From Bifidobacterium catenulatum DSM 16992 = JCM 1194 = LMG 11043 (GTDB taxonomy: Bacteria; Actinomycetota; Actinomycetes; Actinomycetales; Bifidobacteriaceae): a stretch of DNA of 64,000 bases. The DNA lies in assembly GCF_001025195.1 (NCBI RefSeq), contig NZ_AP012325.1:496001-560000 (forward strand), read 5' to 3'. Below are positions 7,994 to 16,225 of this stretch, in pieces. The notes under the pieces are model-generated. The model did no database searches. It saw only the letters and a program-made list of their open reading frames with translations, and was not told the DNA's origin. Both the position numbers and the translations under genes were made by a program. The first letter of the stretch is position 1. Each line of letters begins with the position of its first letter.

Positions 7994-9625
7994 ATGAAGA
8001 TTTCCAACCCGGTGCTCACCGGTTTTCATGCCGATCCTTCAATGATTCGCGTCGGTGACACTTATTACATTGCCAATTCCACTTTCGAATGGTTCCCAGG
8101 CGTTCGCCTGCATGAGTCCAAGGACCTGGTGCATTGGAACATTCTTCCAAGCCCGTTGAGCCGGTCCAGCCAGCTTGATATGAGAGGAAACCCCTCTTCG
8201 GGAGGCATCTGGGCTCCTGACCTAAGCTATGCGGATGGCAGATTCTGGTTGATCTACACTGATGTCAAGGTGGTCAATGGTGCATTCAAGGATTGCACTA
8301 ATTATTTGGTTACTGCCGAGGACATCCACGGGCCATGGAGCGAGCCGATTCGTATCAACGGGGTCGGTTTTGACGCCAGCCTGTTCCATGACGACGACGG
8401 CCGCAAATACTTGGTGCAGCAGACATGGGATTTCCGTGAATACCACCACCAGTTCGACGGTATCACATTGACGGAATTCGACGTCGACACCATGAAGCTC
8501 AAGCCAGAAACGGCCCGCACCATCTGGGATGGCACCTCGGTGAAGGTCACCGAAGGTCCTCACCTATACAAGAAGGATGGTTGGTACTACCTGTTTGCCG
8601 CAGAAGGTGGCACGGTGTATGAACATCAGGAATCTGTGGCGCGTTCCCGTACCCTTGACGAATGCTCCTTCGAAGTTATGCCGAATGGCCCGTTCATCGG
8701 TAACTTCGACACTCCTGACACCTATTTGCAGAAGCAGGGCCATGGAGCGTTGGTGGACACCCCGTCCGGCGAGTGGTATTACGCCTCCCTATGCGGTCGT
8801 CCGTGGCGTCATGATACTGAACCGGCCCATGGTACCCGCGGATGGTGCACACTCGGACGCGAGACCTCCATCCAGAAAGTAGAATGGGATGAGGACGGTT
8901 GGCCGCGCGTGGTTGGAGGTCACGGCGGACAGCGTTACGTTGATGCTCCGAAAGATGCTATCGAGACTTTGGCCCCAACGACGCGTGACGAACATGATGA
9001 GTTCGATTCCGGCGAGCTCGGTCCGAATTGGAACACTCTACGCGTCCCGTTCACCGACGCCATGGGCGCGGTGGGCGGTGGCAAACTGGCATTGCGTGGT
9101 CAGGGCTCGCTGTGCAACCTGTTTGACTTGTCTCTTGTGGCTCGTCGCTGGCAGGCATTTGATTTCGACGCCGAAACCAAGGTGCGTTTCGATCCGAAGA
9201 ATTACATGCAGATGGCAGGCCTGACTAACTATTACGATGACCTATGCTGGTCATGGGCGTTTGTCACTTGGGATGAGAAACGACATGCAAGGGTCATCGA
9301 AGTGGCTCAGAACGATTTCAACCAATATACGTCGTTCCTCAAGGATGACGCCATCGTAGTGCCCGAAGAGGCTGAGGCGGTATGGCTGCGCACCAAGGTC
9401 CGCACGGAATACTATTCCTACGAATATTCCTTTGACGGAGAACATTTCACCGAGATTCCGGTCAGGCTCGATGCGAAGATCCTGTCCGACGATTACGTGA
9501 ACCAACGTTACGGCGGCTTCTTCACCGGCGCGTTCGTGGGACTTGCCTGCGTCGATCTGTCCGGCTACGACGCGCAGGCCGAATTCGACTACTTCGACTA
9601 TCGGGAGCTTTCCGATAACCAGTAG
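7994..9625 (+). CDS. GH43 beta-xylosidase
   Basis: Cytoplasmic exo-acting enzyme of 543 residues predicted to release xylose from non-reducing ends of imported xylo-oligosaccharides. Catalytic residues are visible: Asp14 in FHADPSM, Asp127 in GFDASLF and Glu187 in TEGPHLY. The N-terminal motif (NPVLTGFHADPS) and a C-terminal beta-sandwich from residue ~340 resemble two-domain GH43 (subfamily 11-like) xylosidases, whose length is usually 530-550. It has no signal peptide, consistent with its place after the import genes. Arabinofuranosidase side activity is possible. Confidence 0.93.
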   Translation: MKISNPVLTGFHADPSMIRVGDTYYIANSTFEWFPGVRLHESKDLVHWNILPSPLSRSSQLDMRGNPSSGGIWAPDLSYADGRFWLIYTDVKVVNGAFKDCTNYLVTAEDIHGPWSEPIRINGVGFDASLFHDDDGRKYLVQQTWDFREYHHQFDGITLTEFDVDTMKLKPETARTIWDGTSVKVTEGPHLYKKDGWYYLFAAEGGTVYEHQESVARSRTLDECSFEVMPNGPFIGNFDTPDTYLQKQGHGALVDTPSGEWYYASLCGRPWRHDTEPAHGTRGWCTLGRETSIQKVEWDEDGWPRVVGGHGGQRYVDAPKDAIETLAPTTRDEHDEFDSGELGPNWNTLRVPFTDAMGAVGGGKLALRGQGSLCNLFDLSLVARRWQAFDFDAETKVRFDPKNYMQMAGLTNYYDDLCWSWAFVTWDEKRHARVIEVAQNDFNQYTSFLKDDAIVVPEEAEAVWLRTKVRTEYYSYEYSFDGEHFTEIPVRLDAKILSDDYVNQRYGGFFTGAFVGLACVDLSGYDAQAEFDYFDYRELSDNQ

Positions 9626-9629
9626 ACAG

Positions 9630-9666
9630 TGCCGGCTGGCGACAGAGCGTCCGCCGTCAGCCGGCA
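9630..9666 (+). other. Intercistronic hairpin after GH43
   Basis: Perfect 9-bp arms TGCCGGCTG (9630-9638) and CAGCCGGCA (9658-9666) right after the GH43 stop. Third hairpin of this operon; no T-run. Confidence 0.5.
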
Positions 9667-9711
9667 TGCTCGACGGGATTGAATTCTATGGGCAATGAGG
9701 AGCGGACAAGC

Positions 9712-11676
9712 ATGGTTTTGCAATTGCCGAAACTGCTTGACGACGGTTGCGTGCTGCAGGCCGGTGCGACCATACATATTTGGGGCGCCGGCGACCCTGG
9801 ACGCGGCGTGCTGGTACGCCTCGATGGCAAGGACCGGACTACGCGGGTGAAGGACGACGGCTCATGGAGCGTGCCGTACGGTCCGATCAAAGCAGGCGGA
9901 CCGTACGATTTGACGGTGCGTTATGAGGACGGAACCGAATGCATCTCGCGCCAATGCTATGCGGGAGAAGTGTTCCTGTGTTCGGGACAGTCGAACATGG
10001 AACTGCCCATGGCTTGGGTGCGTGCGGACTATCCGCTGGAGTGGGATCGTGAGCCTGACCCATTGCTGCGGCAATACAAAGTGATTCCCGATTGTGACTT
10101 CAACGGTCCCCGCAACGATCATGATCATGCATTCTGGCAGGGATGCGATGCGGAAACCCTTGGAGATTTCTCCGCGCTCGCCTATTTCTTCGGACGCAGA
10201 ATCCGTCAGTGGCTGAATGTGCCCGTCGGCCTGTTGAACGTTTCATTGGGCGGATCGCCGATTGAATCCTGGATGGATGCCGACGCATTGCGGGTGTTCC
10301 CCGAAGCGCTCGCTGACCTTGAGCCGTATCTTGGCGATGGCGTGGCGTCGAAGAAAAGCCGCGATTCCGTTGCCGAGCGGGACCGGTGGTACCAGGCGCT
10401 TGGATACGAGGCTGTGGCCGATGCCCACCATGAATGGCTGCCATTGATCGCGTGGGACTGTCCGGAATCCAAGAACATCGAGCCGTGCGACGTGGCATGG
10501 CATGACATACGCCTGCCGGGATGGTACAAGGATCGCGGACTTGCCGGTTTCCGCGGCGAGATTACCATGAGAAAAACCGTGTTCCTGCCTCCGTCGGATG
10601 CGGGGAAGCCCGCCCTACTGCGTCTGGGCACCATGAATGATGCCGACCATACGTGGGTCAATGGTGTGTTGGTCGGTGGGCGAAGCAATGTGTATGAGCC
10701 GCGGGACTATCCGGTCGCAGCCGGCGTGTTGCGCGCCGGCGCGAACGAAATCCGCATGCGGCTGGTCATTGAACGGCCCGGCGGCCGTGTGACGCCCGGC
10801 AAACGGATGACACTGACCATCGGAGACGATATCTTCGACCTGTCCGGCATTTGGCAGTATGCCGTGACCGCCGAAGCTGACCGCGATTGCCCATTCGAGG
10901 ATTTCGTCAGATGGAAGCCGACCGGCCTGTACAATGCCATGCTCGCCCCGTGTTTTCCATATGCGGTGCGGGCTGTGCTGTGGTATCAGGGCGAATCGAA
11001 TACCGGCGATCGCGCCATGCAATATGGTGACGAGCTGAAGGCCATGATTCAATTGTGGCGCGTCAAATGGCATCAGCCGGATATGCCGTTTCTGATCGTC
11101 CAGCTTCCAAAATTCGACATCGACGCCATTGAGGATGGAGGCTGGCCACTCGTCCGCGAACAGGAGTGGAACGTCGCAAACGAACTTGAAAACGTTGCGA
11201 CGGTGGTGACGCTTGACGCCGGCGAGGGCAACGATCTGCATCCGTATGACAAGAAGCTCGTCGCGGATCGCGTGTTCAATGCCGCGATGGATTTGGTATA
11301 CGGTCGCCAGGCTCAGCCTCAACCGGCCGTGGAAACCATCGAGGTCTGCGGAGATTTGTTGCGGATGCACTGTGTGTGGCGGAGTCGCTCGGACGAGCGG
11401 ATCCGATCGGAGGGCCGCCGGCTGATGACGTTGGACGGTGACGCTCCTCGGGAAATCGAATTTCTATGGCGCGACTGCGCCACATCCGCGCGGGCCGAGG
11501 CATGGCTGGACGGCTGTGATATCGTGGCGCGCATGACGGCGCGCAGGCCAGATGAGGTGCGGTACGCGTGGAGCAATAATCCGGAATCCGGACTCATCTG
11601 CGACGGCGACGGCATGCTGATTCCGCCGTTCCGCCTGACATTGCCCACGGACGATGATAAGGGGATTCATGCGTAG
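9712..11676 (+). CDS. SASA-type carbohydrate acetylesterase
   Basis: Protein of 654 residues of the sialate-O-acetylesterase/SGNH hydrolase group, here most likely removing acetyl groups from xylo-oligosaccharides because of its operon. The nucleophile Ser94 lies in CSGQSNMELP and the Asp508-x-His510 pair in DLHPYD completes an SGNH triad. A jelly-roll insert around residues 285-380 (including NDADHTWVNGV) resembles that of sialate esterases. There is no signal peptide. Start: ATG 9712 has GAGGAG 9 bases upstream; ATG 9688 and TTG 9679 are possible but lack a site. The stop overlaps the start of a decayed esterase. Sialate as substrate cannot be excluded. Confidence 0.85.
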   Translation: MVLQLPKLLDDGCVLQAGATIHIWGAGDPGRGVLVRLDGKDRTTRVKDDGSWSVPYGPIKAGGPYDLTVRYEDGTECISRQCYAGEVFLCSGQSNMELPMAWVRADYPLEWDREPDPLLRQYKVIPDCDFNGPRNDHDHAFWQGCDAETLGDFSALAYFFGRRIRQWLNVPVGLLNVSLGGSPIESWMDADALRVFPEALADLEPYLGDGVASKKSRDSVAERDRWYQALGYEAVADAHHEWLPLIAWDCPESKNIEPCDVAWHDIRLPGWYKDRGLAGFRGEITMRKTVFLPPSDAGKPALLRLGTMNDADHTWVNGVLVGGRSNVYEPRDYPVAAGVLRAGANEIRMRLVIERPGGRVTPGKRMTLTIGDDIFDLSGIWQYAVTAEADRDCPFEDFVRWKPTGLYNAMLAPCFPYAVRAVLWYQGESNTGDRAMQYGDELKAMIQLWRVKWHQPDMPFLIVQLPKFDIDAIEDGGWPLVREQEWNVANELENVATVVTLDAGEGNDLHPYDKKLVADRVFNAAMDLVYGRQAQPQPAVETIEVCGDLLRMHCVWRSRSDERIRSEGRRLMTLDGDAPREIEFLWRDCATSARAEAWLDGCDIVARMTARRPDEVRYAWSNNPESGLICDGDGMLIPPFRLTLPTDDDKGIHA

Positions 11677-11958
11677 GCAGGTCGCGCTTCGACAAGGACT
11701 CGTCGATGGATTCTCCGATACGGACTCTGTGATTGCCGTGTTTCGTGGCATCCCCTATGACAAGCCTTCCCGTTGGCGCATTACGATTTGTTTCGTGTCA
11801 TGATTCGGTATTGGACGAATTTCGCGGCGACGGGCGATCCGAACGGTTCCGGATTGCACGAATGCCCGGCATGCGGACCCAATTGCCGACGATACATGCT
11901 GCTCGGCGGGTGCCACGATACATCGGATAGTATGTCGTATGCCAGGTCAAGTAGATGA
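11669..11958 (+). pseudogene. Carboxylesterase remnant with internal deletion
   Basis: Only the two ends of a type-B carboxylesterase are present. From the ATG at 11669 the frame gives an N-terminus with FRGIPYDKPSRW, the family's usual F.GIPYA.P motif, then stops at a TGA near 11803. In another frame from about 11773 the family's C-terminus appears: YDLFRVMIRYWTNFAATGDP followed by MLLGGCHDTSD. About 400 central codons, with the GESAG nucleophile elbow, are missing. The start overlaps the acetylesterase stop, so it was the operon's next gene. Confidence 0.75.
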
Positions 11959-11970
11959 ATATAGTATAGT

Positions 11971-11982
11971 GTGAGCGCTCAC
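11971..11982. promoter_or_regulatory. Palindromic operator GTGAGCGCTCAC
   Basis: Perfect 12-bp palindrome, identical to the core of the symmetric lac operator, and flanked by a 10-base direct repeat TATAGTGTGA (11965-11974 and 11983-11992). It lies 37 bases before the acetyltransferase start, a typical position for a LacI- or TetR-type repressor site. The cognate regulator is not identifiable. Confidence 0.55.
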
Positions 11983-12018
11983 TATAGTGTGATGGAAATC
12001 GTGACGAAGGAGACGGGC

Positions 12019-12648
12019 ATGACGAAGGAGACGGAGACGCTGATCGCGTCCGACGAGGATCTGACTAGGCTGTTCGCCGGTAAGCCGACGCAATACCGCA
12101 AATCGAAGTCGCTGCCGAAGTTTACTGGCGAGGCCATGCGTACCTGCGCCACGATCAACCGCATCTTCTTCGATGATCCTGACGAGGCCTACCGACTGTT
12201 CCACGAGCTCGTTCCCGACGCGGGGGAGGGCGTACAATTCACGCCGCCGTTCAATGTGGATTATGGCATCGGCCTGACCATTGGCCGCGGCACGTTCTTG
12301 AACAAGGATTTTATGGTGTGCGGCGGCGGATATGTAACGCTTGGCGAGGATTGCCTGATCGGGCCGCGTTGTACCATTGCCACGCCGAATCATGCCTTGG
12401 ATGCGGCAACGCGACTGGCTGGCTGGGAACATGCTTCGCCGGTGACGATTGGTGACAACGTGTGGTTTGGTGCGAACGTTACGGTCACGCCTGGCGTCAC
12501 GATTGGCTCGAATTCCATTATCGGCGCGGGTTCTGTGGTTACACGAGACATTCCCGCCAATTCGATCGCAGTCGGCAATCCGGCGCATGTAATCCGCGAG
12601 ATTCCCGAACGCGATCCCGCCTTCGCCGATGTCGAGGGCATCATCTGA
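12019..12648 (+). CDS. Maltose/galactoside O-acetyltransferase-like protein
   Basis: Left-handed beta-helix acetyltransferase of 209 residues using acetyl-CoA to acetylate a sugar hydroxyl. The N-terminal part (LFAGKPTQYRKSKSLPK) resembles the maltose acetyltransferase cap, and hexapeptide repeats run from residue ~95 to 190 (IGDNVWFGANVTVTPGVTIG). The active-site histidine is probably in ATPNHALD. ATG 12019 has GAAGGAGA six bases before it. It sits between two decayed genes and has its own palindromic operator, so it is an independent unit. Its sugar acceptor is unknown. Confidence 0.88.
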   Translation: MTKETETLIASDEDLTRLFAGKPTQYRKSKSLPKFTGEAMRTCATINRIFFDDPDEAYRLFHELVPDAGEGVQFTPPFNVDYGIGLTIGRGTFLNKDFMVCGGGYVTLGEDCLIGPRCTIATPNHALDAATRLAGWEHASPVTIGDNVWFGANVTVTPGVTIGSNSIIGAGSVVTRDIPANSIAVGNPAHVIREIPERDPAFADVEGII

Positions 12649-12811
12649 CGTTACGCTTCAACGCACTCGTTACGGAATTAAATCTTGATCTCCATTGGCG
12701 TGTTGCGAAGAATCAGAAGTTTACGTATAGTATTTCTTTCGATTCTTTCTATATCTAAGATTGATGCAGAAAGATTTGAAAGAAATGCTCTTTTTGGATG
12801 TGCGCTTAGTA

Positions 12812-12829
12812 AGTTAAATGAATGCACTA
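12812..12829. promoter_or_regulatory. XylR/ROK-type operator before xylH remnant
   Basis: AGTTAAATGAATGCACTA differs at only 2 of 18 positions from the box in the xylB/ROK promoter (17813-17830). Outer bases extend it to TTAGT...ACTAA, like the Firmicutes XylR box. It lies directly before the truncated permease, and probably belonged to the lost xylose ABC transporter operon. Confidence 0.6.
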
Positions 12830-12830
12830 A

Positions 12831-13389
12831 TTTTCGTTACAACGCCGCCGTCAAGAAAGGCGACGACAAGGTAGAAACCCAGTCCCTCAAGGAGCTGTTG
12901 CTCGGCAACGCCACCTAGGGTGGCATTCCGATTGTGATGCTCATCATCGGCGTGCTGATCGGCGTCTACTGGTTCGCACTGAACCGCACGGTTTACGGCC
13001 GCAACGTCTACGCCGTCGGTGGCAACCGCAAGGCCGCCATTCTTTCCGGCGTCGACACCAAGGCGACCGATTTCAAGATCTTCCTGAACATGGGCTTCCT
13101 GACTTCGATCGCAGCAGTCATCACCTTGTCTCGCTTGGCTTCCGCCACTGCACAGACCGGTATGGAATTCGAAATGGACGCCATCGCAGCTTGCTTCATC
13201 GGTGGCACTGCAGTCACCGGTGGTATCGGCACCATTCCGGGCGCTATGGTTGGCGCACTGATTATGGGCGTGTTGAACCAAGGCTTGTCCATCATGGGTG
13301 TTGACGCAGCTTGGGTCAAGACCATCAAGGGCCTCGTCGTGATCGCGGCTGTGGCTTACGATCTGGTCAGCAAGCGTAAGAAGGCGTGA
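12831..13389 (+). pseudogene. Truncated XylH-like sugar ABC permease
   Basis: The frame reads RYNAAVKKGDDKVETQ, meets a TAG stop at 12916-12918, and continues in frame as GGIPIVMLIIGVLIGVYWFA through YAVGGNRKAAILSGV and IGGTAVTGGIGTIPGAMVGA to a normal end. These are hallmarks of the C-terminal half of ribose/xylose-type permeases (XylH, RbsC). The N-terminal half and the expected preceding binding-protein and ATPase genes are missing, and a short internal deletion probably created the stop. A GTG/ATG restart near 12934 could still give a ~150-residue fragment, unlikely to transport. Confidence 0.8.
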
Positions 13390-13410
13390 TATCCGTCAAA
13401 AAAATAGCAT

Positions 13411-13451
13411 AAGCTGGAGCGGTATCTTTGTAAAGTGCCGCCCCAGCTTTG
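13411..13451 (+). terminator. Terminator after xylH remnant
   Basis: Arms AAGCTGGAGCGG (13411-13422) and CCGCCCCAGCTT (13438-13449) with one mismatch, followed by TTGCGATTTATT. The remnant kept its transcription end. Confidence 0.55.
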
Positions 13452-13590
13452 CGATTTATTCATATAGCTGTTAAATTGCAATCATTTAATCTTAATTATT
13501 TAGTTCTTAGGTATTTTAATTATTTAATCTTTTGAATATTAATATTATTGAATGCCGTTGATGGTGCCGTCATTACAGAAGGAGTGAATT

Positions 13591-13890
13591 ATGGACGACA
13601 AATTTCGTATGAGGCTGTATGCGTTGACCTGTGTCGTATGCATCGCATGGTTGGCGCAGTCGATTTCTTCCGATTTGAATGATGGTACGCTGGCTACCGC
13701 GCCAAGCATTATTCTGATTGTGTGCATTGTTGGTGCGATTGCATATACCGGTTTCAGCGCGGCGCAATTATGGATGATCTCAGACAAGCATGAAGATGGG
13801 GACGAAGAAGACGATTTTGGTGGTGATGATGTCGATGAGTCTGAGAATTCTTCTGAATCAGACGGTATTAAGCTAGTGAATGCGTTATAG
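13591..13890 (+). CDS. Small membrane protein, unknown function
   Basis: A 99-residue protein I do not recognise. Two hydrophobic segments (residues ~8-25 and ~40-62) are followed by a very acidic cytoplasmic or external tail (DEEDDFGGDDVDESENSSES). A good ribosome site GAAGGAG precedes the ATG by 7 bases. The upstream 13460-13560 stretch is strongly AT-rich and contains a repeated ATTTAATCTT. It stands next to another small membrane-protein gene 58 bases downstream, probably co-transcribed. Confidence 0.7.
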   Translation: MDDKFRMRLYALTCVVCIAWLAQSISSDLNDGTLATAPSIILIVCIVGAIAYTGFSAAQLWMISDKHEDGDEEDDFGGDDVDESENSSESDGIKLVNAL

Positions 13891-13948
13891 AAGTTCTGGA
13901 TAATTCAGAAATGTAAAGTAGAAAATCGTAGAAAAGAAGGGGATTGCG

Positions 13949-14293
13949 ATGCCTCCAGCATTGTCGTTGACTGTGGCGATTATCTGCGGACTGCTATGTC
14001 TGGTGGCGGGTGTGTTTTTGGGAGCCATGCCCATTCAGAACAGCAAAATGACTGATGCGCAACGTAAGGCGTCGTCGTTGCTGTGTTTCATCATCGCCAT
14101 TGTGTTCGTCGTGTTGATGTTCACTGGGCAGGATTTGGCGACTTGGACGATTCTTGGTGGCATCGTTGTTGGTTTTGCGGTCGGCAAGATTCCGCCTCTG
14201 CATGAGGCTTTGGTTGCAAAGTGGGATTTTTTGAAGCCATACGAGCCGAAGAACAAGCGTCGTAAGGGTTCTGGCAAATCCAAGAATCGTTGA
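13949..14293 (+). CDS. Small membrane protein, unknown function
   Basis: A 114-residue protein with three hydrophobic stretches (residues ~5-27, 43-60, 66-82) and a basic tail (KNKRRKGSGKSKNR). AAGAAGGGG lies about 8 bases before the ATG. I see no domain that names it. The opposite tail charges of this protein and its acidic neighbour could allow them to pair, which is speculation. Confidence 0.7.
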   Translation: MPPALSLTVAIICGLLCLVAGVFLGAMPIQNSKMTDAQRKASSLLCFIIAIVFVVLMFTGQDLATWTILGGIVVGFAVGKIPPLHEALVAKWDFLKPYEPKNKRRKGSGKSKNR

Positions 14294-14319
14294 TCCTATA
14301 ATTCTGATTCTAGTTTCTT

Positions 14320-14390
14320 ACGATTCCTTTTCGTTGTCGTACGATTCGGGCAGTTCGTCGCACGATTCTTCGTATTTGACCTCATGATTC
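14320..14390. repeat. ACGATTC repeats with 21-bp period
   Basis: ACGATTC occurs at 14320, 14341 and 14362, exactly 21 bp apart, with ATGATTC at 14384. The flanking bases are also partly conserved (minus-strand unit GAATCGTRCGAC). The 444-bp gap 14294-14737 contains this array, a hairpin at 14426-14455, isolated CGATTC copies at 14509 and 14535 (inverted), and no gene I can support. Confidence 0.55.
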
Positions 14391-14425
14391 GATTTTTGGG
14401 AATGAAAAAGAGATCGTGAGGTCGG

Positions 14426-14455
14426 ATATCCTCCAGAAGTGAGATTGGAGGGTAT
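14426..14455. other. Stem-loop downstream of the 21-bp repeats
   Basis: ATATCCTCCA (14426-14435) and TGGAGGGTAT (14446-14455) pair over 10 bp with one wobble. No T-run follows. Confidence 0.4.
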
Positions 14456-14737
14456 GGATATGGATGAAAGGCGCGGATTGATGCCCTCTAACCGGTATCT
14501 TCATCTCGCGATTCGTAAAATAATAAGAAAGAAGGAATCGTGAGATCAAATAAAGAGGACCGTGCGACAAAATGACTGAATTGTGAGGCTGGGTAACGTG
14601 GCTGTAGGGCTAACACAGCAGAGATGTGCGATTATTGCTGAGTGAGTGGTGCATGATCATATGCAGAATGCCCCCGAGTTTCTTGGTTTTATCCATGATA
14701 GGATACAAAGGACAAATGTGAAGGGGTATTGAATCAT

Positions 14738-16114
14738 ATGGGAGTTTTCGCTTCAAATATATTGAAATACGTATCGTGCGCAGTGTCGGTTGGGATGATG
14801 ATGGTCTGCGCGGTTTTGCCGTTCGAGGCTCACGCGGATACCTATTCGGATTTGGTTGCGGCGCAGAATTCCCATGCCAGTAGTGTGCAGCGGGAGCAGA
14901 TGCTTCGTGAGCAGTTGAAAGGTGTCCAGTCCGATCTGCTCGAACAGGTCGTCGAGCTCGACAAACTGACGAATACTCAGATTCCGGTAGCTCAAGAGAA
15001 GGCTGATGTAGCTAATGATGCTGCGGCTCAGGCTCAAAGCGAAGCTGATGCCGCTGCGGACAGGCTTGATGCTGCGCGTAAGGATGAGCAGGATCTCAAA
15101 GAGAAAATAGCTCAAACTGGCGCGGATTATGACGATTCACATGCTGCCGTGGCATCAATGGCGCGTGAATCGTTGCATGGCTCGAATGCCGCGGACACGA
15201 TGGCTGTTGCTACGGGTGCAAAAAGCACGAAGGAATTCGTGTCCGCCATGCAGACACGAGACGCTTTGGCGCGAACCGAGGCGAATGCTGCCGCTGCGGA
15301 TGCTAATGATCTGAATGTGTCCATGAATCGTGGCGAGCGTCTGAAGGCCATCGAACAACGCATCGCCAAACTCAAGTCTGATGCCGATACTAAAGCTGCA
15401 GCTGCGTTGTCTGCCGCGTCGGAAGCGCAGGATGTTAGAGATTCCTTGGATGCATTGCGTGTGCAAGGCGAGAATCGTCGTGCGGAATTGGAAGGCAAAC
15501 AGGATCAGCTGCAATCCGATGCGGCGAAACAGGCCGTGCAAACGGTGCTTCTTCAATCAAAAATCGATGATGCCAACAGACAGTACGCACAGCAACAGGC
15601 AGATGCGGCTGGCAGCGCCAATCCCGGTCAGTCCGCTCCGCAGCCTGCAAAACCGGGCAATTCTGCTTCCTCGGGAAATATGACTCCGCAGCAGCCTTCG
15701 AATCCAGTTCAGCCGTCCCAGCCGTCCCCGCCAAGTGTGCCGTCCACTACTGGTCAGGGCACACATAACGGAGACTACGGAAACATGTATCCGGCCGGAC
15801 AATGCACATGGTATGCGTACAATCGTCGTGCGGAAATGGGCATCGGCACGCCGTCTTATTTGCATAACGGAGGGGAATGGTATCTGACTGCGCCGGCATA
15901 TGGTTTGAGAGTCGATCATAGCCCTCAGGTCGGAGCGGCGATCTCTTTCCTCCCCGGGCAAGACGGTGCCGATGGCTCATATGGTCATGTCGCCGTCGTC
16001 GAAGCAGTGTATGGAGACGGCACGTTCCTGATTTCGGAAATGAATTGGGGAGGTCCGTTTCTGATGCACTCGAGAGTGTTGGTGAATAGGGGCCAGTACT
16101 GGTTTGTGCACTGA
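14738..16114 (+). CDS. Secreted coiled-coil CHAP peptidoglycan hydrolase
   Basis: Exported protein of about 458 residues: signal peptide ending near AHADTYS, a long Ala/Gln/Asp-rich coiled coil (residues ~40-290), a Pro/Ser linker, and a C-terminal CHAP amidase/endopeptidase domain. Catalytic Cys is in GQCTWYAYNRR and His in [13 protein letters not shown]. The layout resembles PcsB/SagA-type hydrolases. It is a paralogue of the CHAP gene beside ftsEX at 48999, but stands alone here. ATG 14738 is favoured over TTG 14729 because GAAGGGG at 14720-14726 is better spaced. A strong terminator follows. Confidence 0.87.
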   Translation: MGVFASNILKYVSCAVSVGMMMVCAVLPFEAHADTYSDLVAAQNSHASSVQREQMLREQLKGVQSDLLEQVVELDKLTNTQIPVAQEKADVANDAAAQAQSEADAAADRLDAARKDEQDLKEKIAQTGADYDDSHAAVASMARESLHGSNAADTMAVATGAKSTKEFVSAMQTRDALARTEANAAAADANDLNVSMNRGERLKAIEQRIAKLKSDADTKAAAALSAASEAQDVRDSLDALRVQGENRRAELEGKQDQLQSDAAKQAVQTVLLQSKIDDANRQYAQQQADAAGSANPGQSAPQPAKPGNSASSGNMTPQQPSNPVQPSQPSPPSVPSTTGQGTHNGDYGNMYPAGQCTWYAYNRRAEMGIGTPSYLHNGGEWYLTAPAYGLRVDHSPQVGAAISFLPGQDGADGSYGHVAVVEAVYGDGTFLISEMNWGGPFLMHSRVLVNRGQYWFVH

Positions 16115-16145
16115 ATAGTGTTTTTGGGGATTGTGATTTTAATGC

Positions 16146-16190
16146 AAATGGGTGCCGTCACGGTTTGGCTGTGACGGCACCCATTTTTTG
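16146..16190. terminator. Terminator between CHAP gene and xylB
   Basis: A perfect 16-bp stem beginning AAATGGGTGCCGTCAC (16146-16161) pairs with 16171-16186 and runs into a T-tract to 16189. It ends the CHAP transcript and may also slow the converging xylB transcript. Confidence 0.85.
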
Positions 16191-16225
16191 TGTTGGATCA
16201 TGCCGGATTCACGATGGCTGATTGA

